A stretch of 20,724 nucleotides of DNA from Bacteroidota bacterium (GTDB lineage Bacteria > Bacteroidota > Ignavibacteria > Ignavibacteriales > Ignavibacteriaceae). Positions 7,115-14,082 of the stretch are shown in pieces; positions within the stretch are counted from its first letter, which is position 1, and each line of letters begins with the position of its first letter. The translations under genes and the position numbers were made by a program. The notes under the pieces are model-generated. The model ran no database searches and had not been told where the DNA came from. It worked only from the letters and a program-made list of their open reading frames with translations. The stretch covers positions 1-20,724 of the forward strand of contig JAEXTR010000356.1 of assembly GCA_023406915.1 (NCBI GenBank). Reading direction: 5' to 3'.

Positions 7115-9985
7115 TTGCACCCCTTCGACAAAGTAAGGACTTTAGTAATCGGTACGGTACTCCTTTGGGGTACCGTATCTTGTATGTACCCCAACGCTTG
7201 GGGGGCCACCGGAGCACAGAGCATCGATTCATTACTGGCTACCCTCAGTATTGAGGATAAAGTCGGGCAAATGATCATGCCTGTTATTGAGGGAATGAGT
7301 TCTCTCGATTACAGAAAAACGAATGAAAAAGTGCTTGATATGATCCGGTATCAAAAAGTAGGCGGGTTCGTGATACTCAGAAGTACTCCAGCCTCCATCA
7401 GGAAACACTATGACCGTTTGCAGGGTGAATCAAATCTTCCGCTGTTGTTTTCTGCTGATTTAGAGAATGGTCCCTCAATGCGTATTGAAGGTGGTACCCA
7501 GTATCCCAGCAATATGGGGTTGGGTGCAGTAAATGATTCTGCTTCATTGGTAAGAATGGGTGAACTCACCGGGTATGAAGCAAGGTCTCTTGGATTGCCA
7601 TACATTTTTGCTCCGGTAAGTGATGTGAATCGAAATGCTGATAATCCTGTGATTAATACACGTGCTTATGGTGATTCTCCCGCTTTGGTAACGAAGCTTT
7701 CAGTCGCCTATATGACTGGTTTGCAAAACGCTGGTTGCATCGCAACAGCTAAGCACTTTCCGGGTCATGGCGATACAAAGGAAGACAGCCATAATGAACT
7801 TGCACACGCAACCTATAACCCGAAGACGGATGATGAGGATCTGCAACCCTTCATTAGTGCAATCAGTTCTGGCATTGGCTCTGTGATGATGGGGCATCTT
7901 GCTGTGCGGAATCAAAAAGGTAGCTTGATTCCGGCAACACTATCTCAGCGGATCGTTACAAACCTTCTCAGGAAAGACCTTGGTTTTGGAGGTCTGATTG
8001 TTACTGATGCAATGGGTATGGGAGCCATTACCAATGCTTACTCTCATGGAGAAGCAGGAGTCCTTGCTGTACTCGCTGGCTGTGATATTCTGCTCTTCCC
8101 GGATAACGTTGAGGCAATGTATGAGGGTGTGCTCAATGCGGTGCGGAGTGGTCGTATCCCAATGGACCGGATTGATGAGTCAGTAAGAAAAATTCTGAAA
8201 GCGAAAATGCAGACCGGTCTCTTTCTCAACAGATACCTTCCGGAAGAAAATAGTGTGTTCACAACTGCCATGCAGCAGGAATCTTTTGAATTAAGCAGAT
8301 CACTCGCTGCCAGAAGTATAACAGTATTACTGAATGCAAAAAACACTCTGCCACTTAATAAGGATGTGTCATATTCTCACCTGGTGATTACTTCAGGCAG
8401 AAGTGAGAGAATAGCAGAAGAATTTATCGCCGAACTTGATAAGCGTGTGAAAAAGGTTGAGCACCTCATTATCAGGGCGAACTCCAAAAAGAAGGACTAT
8501 ACAAAAGCTGCTAAGTTTATTGAAAATGCAGGAAAACTGATCATTTCGGTGTATGTGCCCGTGACTTCAGGAAAGAATACAATCCAGTTGGGATCGGAAC
8601 AGACGAAGTTACTCAGAGATGCTCTTCGTGAACATCCGCATGCTGTGGTTCTGTCTCACGGAAGCCCCTACCTGATCTCATCATTTCCACAGATCAAAGT
8701 GTATGCTGCCAACTATGGTGCCAGCCGTGTGCTTGAAACTGCTCTTGCATCAGCAATTTTTGGCGAAACCCCAATCACCGGAACTCTTCCTGTCTCAATC
8801 CCGGGTACTGATTTTAATTCAGGTGATGGATTACAAATAGAATCATTCGGCGGGAGCAAGGATAGTGATTACCTGAAGGGAGTTTATTACGCCCCGGATG
8901 TAAATAATGCAAGAAACGACTCACTCAAGAATCGATTCAGTGAGGCTGATTCAATTGTCGAAAGGGGAATAACAGAGAAGGCTTATCCGGGTGCCGTCTT
9001 ACTTGTTGGGAATTCAAATGGAATCATGTATCGGAAGGCGTATGGCAGGTTTACCTACGATCTGAATTCACCGGCTGTAGAAACCTCTTCAATCTTTGAT
9101 CTTGCCTCTGTAACAAAAGTTGTGGCAACTACAACAGCCACTATGCTGTGCATTGACCGGAAACTGTTTGACCTTGATGATAAAGTTGCAGAGTACATCC
9201 CTGAGTTTGGCGCACAGGGAAAAGATAAGGTTACAATTAGAAACCTGTTGCTTCATAACAGTGGTCTGAGAGCATTTGATACCTATTACAAAAAATACAA
9301 ACAGCCTGAGCAGGTCTTAGCTGCTATTTATGATGATACACTGGTGTACACAACCGGCAGCAAAACTACCTACAGCGATCTGGGTATCATCACTCTGGGC
9401 AAACTGATTGAACGGGTAACCGGCAAAGGATTGGATGTTTTTTGCACAGAAGAGATTTTTCTACCACTTGGTATGGACTCAACATTCTTTAATCCTCCGG
9501 TGTCATTCAAAAAGAACATTATGCCCACTGAATATGATGATTACTGGCGGAACAGACAGCTGCAGGGGGAAGTACATGATGAAGCAGCTTCATTGCTTGG
9601 TGGGGTTGCAGGACATGCAGGACTTTTTGCTACAGCAGAAGATATTGCACAGCTATTGATAATGTTGTTGAACAAAGGTATGATGCATGATCAAAAACTG
9701 ATTGAAGAGGCAACAGTTGCTTTGTTTACATCCCGACAGAGTGTGGAGAGCACTCGGGGATTGGGTTGGGATACCAAAAGTGAAACAAAATCATCAGCCG
9801 GTAACCGGTTTTCAATGCAGTCTTTCGGTCATACAGGGTATACTGGCACATCTGTCTGGACTGACAAGGAGAATGATATTTTTGTAGTGTTTCTTACTAA
9901 CCGGGTCTATCCAACGAGAAATAATCTAAAATTATCGGAAATCCGTCCACAACTTCATGACGCTATAATGAAGGCGGTCTTTTAG
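7115..9985 (+). CDS. Secreted NagZ-type GH3 beta-N-acetylhexosaminidase fused to a serine beta-lactamase-like hydrolase
   Basis: A 956-residue two-enzyme protein. Residues 1-31 are an export signal; a weak TVSC box at Cys23 leaves lipoprotein or plain cleavage open. The GH3 TIM barrel (about 40-370) has the NagZ motif KHFPGHGDTKEDSH at 213-226, with the Asp224/His226 pair expected for general acid-base catalysis, and nucleophile Asp298 in VTDAMGM. A GH3 C-terminal alpha/beta domain follows (about 380-590). The last third (about 610-950) is a serine hydrolase with SVTK (Ser665, Lys668), YSD at 753-755 and HTG at 906-908, the three motifs of class C beta-lactamases, esterases and DD-peptidases. 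The first half should remove GlcNAc from muropeptides. The second may trim stem peptides or hydrolyse an ester or amide; its substrate is unknown. Similar fusions exist in Bacteroidota. It is the last gene of the kinase/permease operon, with a TTG start. Confidence 0.92.
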   Translation: MHPFDKVRTLVIGTVLLWGTVSCMYPNAWGATGAQSIDSLLATLSIEDKVGQMIMPVIEGMSSLDYRKTNEKVLDMIRYQKVGGFVILRSTPASIRKHYDRLQGESNLPLLFSADLENGPSMRIEGGTQYPSNMGLGAVNDSASLVRMGELTGYEARSLGLPYIFAPVSDVNRNADNPVINTRAYGDSPALVTKLSVAYMTGLQNAGCIATAKHFPGHGDTKEDSHNELAHATYNPKTDDEDLQPFISAISSGIGSVMMGHLAVRNQKGSLIPATLSQRIVTNLLRKDLGFGGLIVTDAMGMGAITNAYSHGEAGVLAVLAGCDILLFPDNVEAMYEGVLNAVRSGRIPMDRIDESVRKILKAKMQTGLFLNRYLPEENSVFTTAMQQESFELSRSLAARSITVLLNAKNTLPLNKDVSYSHLVITSGRSERIAEEFIAELDKRVKKVEHLIIRANSKKKDYTKAAKFIENAGKLIISVYVPVTSGKNTIQLGSEQTKLLRDALREHPHAVVLSHGSPYLISSFPQIKVYAANYGASRVLETALASAIFGETPITGTLPVSIPGTDFNSGDGLQIESFGGSKDSDYLKGVYYAPDVNNARNDSLKNRFSEADSIVERGITEKAYPGAVLLVGNSNGIMYRKAYGRFTYDLNSPAVETSSIFDLASVTKVVATTTATMLCIDRKLFDLDDKVAEYIPEFGAQGKDKVTIRNLLLHNSGLRAFDTYYKKYKQPEQVLAAIYDDTLVYTTGSKTTYSDLGIITLGKLIERVTGKGLDVFCTEEIFLPLGMDSTFFNPPVSFKKNIMPTEYDDYWRNRQLQGEVHDEAASLLGGVAGHAGLFATAEDIAQLLIMLLNKGMMHDQKLIEEATVALFTSRQSVESTRGLGWDTKSETKSSAGNRFSMQSFGHTGYTGTSVWTDKENDIFVVFLTNRVYPTRNNLKLSEIRPQLHDAIMKAVF
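7151..7203 (+). promoter_or_regulatory. Competing RNA hairpins inside the signal-peptide codons
   Basis: 7151-7163 can pair with 7167-7179 in a 13-base-pair stem (two G-U pairs, UUU loop). 7189-7194 can pair with 7198-7203 (CCCCAA/TTGGGG, three-base loop). GGGGTAC at 7167-7173 can pair instead with GTACCCC at 7186-7192, which would break both. The block starts 36 bases after the TTG start codon. No U-run follows, so it is not a classical terminator. Pairing is read by hand; a role in translation or message stability is inference. Confidence 0.45.
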
Positions 9986-9988
9986 GAA

Positions 9989-10687
9989 TTATTTCACTTC
10001 AAAAACCGAATCCGGGATACCCTTGTTCACCCGATAATCCGAATATTTCAGGGTTACGGTACCCTTTGTTTTTTTGTCTTTGTCCTGTGGCTGCTTCCGG
10101 TTGAATTCTCCGTTAAAGCCTTTAGGCAGGGTAAAGTTTTTTAAGTCAAATTCAAGCACCATCTTTGAGGGGAGGGCGTAGGATGCGTAGTTGCCGTATT
10201 GTAACCGCAGTTGATAGGAACCACTCTCTTTCGTGGTTGCCTCCACCTTCCTGATGATCATTTCCTTCCGGTCAATCCACACAGTAGACAGCACAAATGC
10301 AGCATTCGCATCAAGCGGGATAATCTTTAGTACAGCACAGTCATGTCCTTCAAATTTTTCTTCCATCTGATAAAGAGAAGTGACGCTGCCTGAGAACATT
10401 TTCCCTGGTGAAAAATTCAGTCCTTCTTTCGGAATCAGAGCAAAGCCTTCCGTCTTCACCTGAATTTTATCCGGCTGCCTGAAATAAATAGTTGCCTCGT
10501 TCTCTGGAACCTTAAGAAAATCCACATCTACTATGATCTGGACTTTTGCCTGATAATCTTTTACCTGATTGAATTTTCTCTGGACTTCAGCAATTATCTT
10601 TTCTGGATTCTTTTCCTGCCCGGGCATAAACGATGCAAGGAGGAGACAGTATGCAGCAGTAATCAGAAATACGCGATGACGAAACAT
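9989..10687 (-). CDS. LolA-like periplasmic protein (outer-membrane lipoprotein-sorting fold)
   Basis: A 232-residue exported protein. Residues 1-23 form a signal peptide (basic MFRHR, hydrophobic core, cleavage near FMPGQ). The mature part looks like the LolA/LolB/RseB half-barrel: a helix with KNPEKIIAEVQRKFNQVKDYQAKVQ, then alternating strands including TIYFRQPDKIQVKTEGF, which matches the fP-x-kfRv-type strand typical of LolA relatives, and a conserved WIDR strand. Such proteins bind lipid acyl chains in a hydrophobic cup. Its start lies one base after the permease stop, so it belongs to the ABC exporter operon and may chaperone or sense what that exporter releases. Its 3' end converges on the glycosidase gene with only three bases between stops. 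Fold assignment fairly good; ligand unknown. Confidence 0.72.
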   Translation of the reverse strand: MFRHRVFLITAAYCLLLASFMPGQEKNPEKIIAEVQRKFNQVKDYQAKVQIIVDVDFLKVPENEATIYFRQPDKIQVKTEGFALIPKEGLNFSPGKMFSGSVTSLYQMEEKFEGHDCAVLKIIPLDANAAFVLSTVWIDRKEMIIRKVEATTKESGSYQLRLQYGNYASYALPSKMVLEFDLKNFTLPKGFNGEFNRKQPQDKDKKTKGTVTLKYSDYRVNKGIPDSVFEVK

Positions 10688-10688
10688 A

Positions 10689-11525
10689 TTAACTCACAAT
10701 ATCTTTTCTGTTAAATAAATAAAGAGTAATCCCAAAGAGTCCCACAATATGCCCTGCCAGCACCAGAGAAGAGCGTATCACTTCGCCAAGGTCAACAGGA
10801 TCGCGGAAGAGTTCTTTCCACGTATTCATATAGGTAGTGAAAAGATAGGGACGAAGTTCCCGGAAAAAATCCACATCCAGCCCGGAAAAAATGATGAAGA
10901 CGATTATGATCGCCATAGTAGATATGATTGGTCCGATCGCATTTTCTACCAATGAAGAAAAGAAGAAAGCCAGCGCAGAGACCACCGTCATACTAAGTGC
11001 AGCGACTCCATACGCCAGTGCAAAACGCCAAAGTATATCATCCTTGGCAAAAATGACAATCTTATCAGAAATTACAATCAGCTCTCCGCCTCCGAAGAGG
11101 ATGAGACCTAACCCCAGGCTGATCACAGCGAGAAATAGTATCAGTGCATGGGTGTAGATAAGACCCGCGAGGAATTTTGCAACCAGCAGCTTTGTACGCG
11201 ATACCGGACGCGTAATCAGCATACGGTAAGTGCCGGCAGTTGCCTCCCCGGCAAGGAGGTCACCCGAAACCAGTGTAATAAGGAAAGGAATATGAATGGT
11301 TAAAAGCCCTAGCACCAGGTGAGATATCAGGTAGCCATTGATAAAGTTACCAACAAATACAAAAGAACCTCTGATTGTCTGCGTCAGGAAGTCAAGGTAG
11401 TTTTTACCTTCAGCCAGCATCGCAATTTCAATGATGGTAACCAGAACCGCAATGGTGATGAAACCGATGTAGGACCTCCATTTACGGAAAATCTTGTACA
11501 TCTCAATTGATATAAGAGTCCCCAT
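10689..11525 (-). CDS. ABC-2 type transporter permease
   Basis: A 278-residue inner membrane protein with six hydrophobic segments. The first follows a short cytoplasmic start with MYKIFRKWRSYIGF, and the last ends near LFNRKDIVS. The loop GDLLAGEATAGTYRMLITRP with VSRTKLLVAKF after it is the hallmark of ABC-2 permeases of the NosY/GldF-like group, where it contacts the ATPase. A large extracytoplasmic part between helices 1 and 2 is not evident, so it is an export permease and not a MacB-type machine. The start overlaps the ATPase stop by one base (TAATG), and the LolA-like gene starts one base after its own stop, so all three are translationally coupled. Cargo unknown. Confidence 0.87.
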   Translation of the reverse strand: MGTLISIEMYKIFRKWRSYIGFITIAVLVTIIEIAMLAEGKNYLDFLTQTIRGSFVFVGNFINGYLISHLVLGLLTIHIPFLITLVSGDLLAGEATAGTYRMLITRPVSRTKLLVAKFLAGLIYTHALILFLAVISLGLGLILFGGGELIVISDKIVIFAKDDILWRFALAYGVAALSMTVVSALAFFFSSLVENAIGPIISTMAIIIVFIIFSGLDVDFFRELRPYLFTTYMNTWKELFRDPVDLGEVIRSSLVLAGHIVGLFGITLYLFNRKDIVS

Positions 11526-12442
11526 TATACTTTCTCCGTTATTGTAAGAAAATACTCTTCAAGAGAACGGGTTGGGACCACAGCAAATACCTTTACCCCC
11601 TGTTCAACCAGGGTACGTGTGATCTCGGGAATAACATCCCTGGTATTGTAGATAATCACCGTATCACCTGAAGGCTCAGGTGGCTTTACTGAGAAAGAAC
11701 CTTCATTGATCACTCGGAGGGTTGCCTCACCGTTATCAGTTTCTATTCTAATCTTCATATTTGCAGCGCTCAGCAATTCACGCACATTACCCTGCACCAC
11801 TGCTGTTCCCTTGTTCATGATAATCATCCGGTTTGCAACCAGCTCAACTTCATGAAGAATATGAGAAGAAAGAAATATTGTGATGTTTTTTTCCGTACTG
11901 AGGGTATTGATGATATCACGCATCTCTTTCATTCCCTGCGGATCAAGACCTGTGGTCGGTTCATCCAGAATGATCAGTTCAGGATTGTGTAGCAATGATT
12001 GTGCTAAACCAAGCCGCTGCTTCATACCATGGGAGAAAGTTTTAACCTTACTATCAGCTCTTCCAGCCAGATTGACCAGTTCCAGCATCTCCATGATTCT
12101 GTTTCTGGATACGTCACAACCTGATATTCTGCCAAGAATCTCAAGATTTTTGTATGCAGAAAGGTAACCATACATATCCGGTTTCTCAACAATGGCGCCT
12201 ACCTTTTTAAGGACTTCATTTCTGTTGTTCTTCAGGGATTTACCAAAAAGAAAAACCTCACCGTCTGTAGGGAAAATAAGTGACAGGAGCATTCGGATAG
12301 TAGTGCTCTTTCCTGCTCCGTTCGGTCCAAGAAAACCAAATACATCGCCATAGCCTACACTGAAACTGAGTGAGTTTACGGCGAGCACATCTTTATACTT
12401 TTTTGACAGGTTTTGTACCTGTATAATCGCATTTTTAATCAA
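11525..12442 (-). CDS. ABC transporter ATP-binding subunit (CcmA/DrrA-like)
   Basis: A 305-residue ATPase driving the adjacent permease. Walker A GPNGAGKST is at 39-47, the signature FSHGMKQR at 136-143 takes the place of LSGGQ as usual in this exporter group, Walker B IILDEP ends near 162, the D-loop GLDP is at 165-168 and the switch His194 is in LSSHIL. A C-terminal extension of about 90 residues follows, as in DrrA/bacitracin-type exporters. The first codon is TTG; upstream in frame there is a stop and no ATG, and the first internal Met (51) lies beyond Walker A, so TTG is required. The ribosome site is weak. RmuC lies 83 bases upstream on the same strand, with a possible weak terminator between. 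Family certain, substrate unknown. Confidence 0.92.
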   Translation of the reverse strand: MIKNAIIQVQNLSKKYKDVLAVNSLSFSVGYGDVFGFLGPNGAGKSTTIRMLLSLIFPTDGEVFLFGKSLKNNRNEVLKKVGAIVEKPDMYGYLSAYKNLEILGRISGCDVSRNRIMEMLELVNLAGRADSKVKTFSHGMKQRLGLAQSLLHNPELIILDEPTTGLDPQGMKEMRDIINTLSTEKNITIFLSSHILHEVELVANRMIIMNKGTAVVQGNVRELLSAANMKIRIETDNGEATLRVINEGSFSVKPPEPSGDTVIIYNTRDVIPEITRTLVEQGVKVFAVVPTRSLEEYFLTITEKV

Positions 12443-12494
12443 GCTTAGTTGCTTCGTATTATTGAATTAAATCCACTGCATACCAACAAATTGA

Positions 12495-12513
12495 AACGGA
12501 AGCTTGTTCCGTT
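12495..12513 (-). terminator. Possible weak intrinsic terminator after rmuC
   Basis: AACGGAA and TTCCGTT form a perfect seven-base-pair stem with a five-base loop, 13 bases beyond the rmuC stop. The minus-strand tract after it (TCAATTTG) is only moderately U-rich, so termination may be partial, with read-through into the ABC operon. Confidence 0.35.
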
Positions 12514-12525
12514 CAGCGAATCCCT

Positions 12526-13998
12526 TTATTCATCCCCGGGTGATTCAACCGTATTCACACCTTCCGGAAGTAACTCATTCGTGCTGGCGGGGAGTTCCTG
12601 GACCTTGCTCAGTTGTTTCTCAATGGTCCTGCTTTTTCGTGCCGCATCATCGATGGTATTCGTTGCTTCGCCCAGCTTTTTCGCTGTCTTATCAAGTAGG
12701 TCTCCAAATGTTGTAAAGCTCTTCTTCACTTCGGATAAAAGCTTCCATACTTCACCTGATCGTTTCTCTACAGCCAGGGTACGAAAACCCATTTGCAGAC
12801 TATTCAGAAGCGCGGACAGCGTGGAAGGACCTGCAATAACTACCCGGTATTCTCGCATGAGTTTATCGATCAGGGCAGGGGAACGGTAGGCTTCTGCATA
12901 CAGTCCCTCTATTGGGAGAAAGAGTACTGCAAAGTCTGTGGTAACAGGCGGATGAATATACTTCTCACTGATTTTCTTTGCCTCAGCTTCAAACCTTCTT
13001 TCCAGAGCTTTGGCGTAAAGTGCCGCCTGTTCAAGGTTCCCAAGTTCCTGTTCGTCAATGATCTTTTGGTAGTCCTCAAGAGGGAACTTAGCATCAATGG
13101 GAAGATACACAACCTCTTTGGGGTTATCAGTTTTTCCCGGAAGTTTAATCGCATATTCAACCACTTCCTGACTGCCCGCAACCAACCGGACATTTCTCTC
13201 ATACTGATCGGGGCTCATAACCTGTTCAATCAGTGCCGCAAGTTTGATTTCTCCCCAGTTCCCTCTGGTCTTTACCCCGGAAAGTACCTTCTTTAGATCA
13301 CCCACTCCGGTTGCGAGATTTTTCATTTCTCCAAGACCTTCATGGACCTGTTTTAATTGTGCGCTTACCAGCTGGAATCGTTCTCCAAGTCTCTGTTCCA
13401 GGGTAGCGTGCAGCTTTTCATCAACGGTGATCCGCATCTCTTCCAGCTTTTTTTCGTTACTCTGTCGTATCCCAAGCAATCCTTCTTCTACCCGGGAACG
13501 GAGATGCTCAAATTTTTCGTCAATTTTATCAACAATTTTTCCAAGCTCTGTCGTAAGGTCGGCGAGTCTTTTTGACTGGGTATCACCCGCAGTGGTCAGT
13601 TTTGAAGCAAGAGATTCATTGAATGCTGCCTGAGACTGGCTGAATTGTTCGGTGGAAACTTTGAATGAGTTTTGTTGCGAACTCTGGTAGGCGTGTAGCT
13701 TATTCTCAACCGTCAAAGTAAACTCTCTGAGGGACACCGAGAAAGCCATCAGCTCTTTCTTGATCATATCAGAAATACCGTCAAAATTTCTTGCAATTTC
13801 TTCCCGAAGGGCACGCTCATTTCTGGAAGAATCATCCCTTTGGAGTGAAAATTGCTCCTGGAGTTTACGCTCGAGCCTGTCGAACAACGGAAAAAGAGCC
13901 TCGGTATCCACTTCTGCCTGCGGACGGCGAAGAATCATTATGAGGAGGATGAGCTGCACAAAAGCAACAACTGAAAGGATGATCAGCATCGTTTCCAT
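12526..13998 (-). CDS. rmuC: RmuC family protein (DNA recombination/limiter of inversions)
   Basis: A 490-residue protein when started at ATG 13998. It has an N-terminal membrane anchor (METMLIILS to about residue 25), a long coiled coil (about 30-230, rich in Glu/Lys/Gln with heptads), and then the RmuC core. The core holds GNWGE at 246-250, LPIDAKFPLEDYQKI, and LFLPIEGLYAEA with GPSTLSALLNSL and FRTLAVEKRSGEVW, all strongly conserved in RmuC. The core has a nuclease-like fold, and in E. coli loss raises inversion at short repeats. The frame is open 109 codons further upstream, but that part runs antisense into metG. The AAGG site nine bases before 13998 and the signal-anchor start mark the true start. 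It diverges from metG across an 84-base gap. Confidence 0.92.
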   Translation of the reverse strand: METMLIILSVVAFVQLILLIMILRRPQAEVDTEALFPLFDRLERKLQEQFSLQRDDSSRNERALREEIARNFDGISDMIKKELMAFSVSLREFTLTVENKLHAYQSSQQNSFKVSTEQFSQSQAAFNESLASKLTTAGDTQSKRLADLTTELGKIVDKIDEKFEHLRSRVEEGLLGIRQSNEKKLEEMRITVDEKLHATLEQRLGERFQLVSAQLKQVHEGLGEMKNLATGVGDLKKVLSGVKTRGNWGEIKLAALIEQVMSPDQYERNVRLVAGSQEVVEYAIKLPGKTDNPKEVVYLPIDAKFPLEDYQKIIDEQELGNLEQAALYAKALERRFEAEAKKISEKYIHPPVTTDFAVLFLPIEGLYAEAYRSPALIDKLMREYRVVIAGPSTLSALLNSLQMGFRTLAVEKRSGEVWKLLSEVKKSFTTFGDLLDKTAKKLGEATNTIDDAARKSRTIEKQLSKVQELPASTNELLPEGVNTVESPGDE

Positions 13999-14082
13999 AG
14001 ATGAGTACCTTGGTGAGTGAACTGCGAATACACGTAATTTGCGTATATTATTGATTACCTTCAATAAAATTACGGAAATACT

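Noticed and set aside
7181..7210. Second hairpin in the glycosidase gene as an intrinsic terminator
   Set aside because: The CCCCAA/TTGGGG stem is followed by GG and CC, not by a T run, and lies inside a long intact coding frame.
12793..13633. Plus-strand frames of 129-167 codons within rmuC
   Set aside because: They are shadows of the rmuC coding strand; composition is Ser/Phe-rich as expected of antisense translation of coiled-coil codons.
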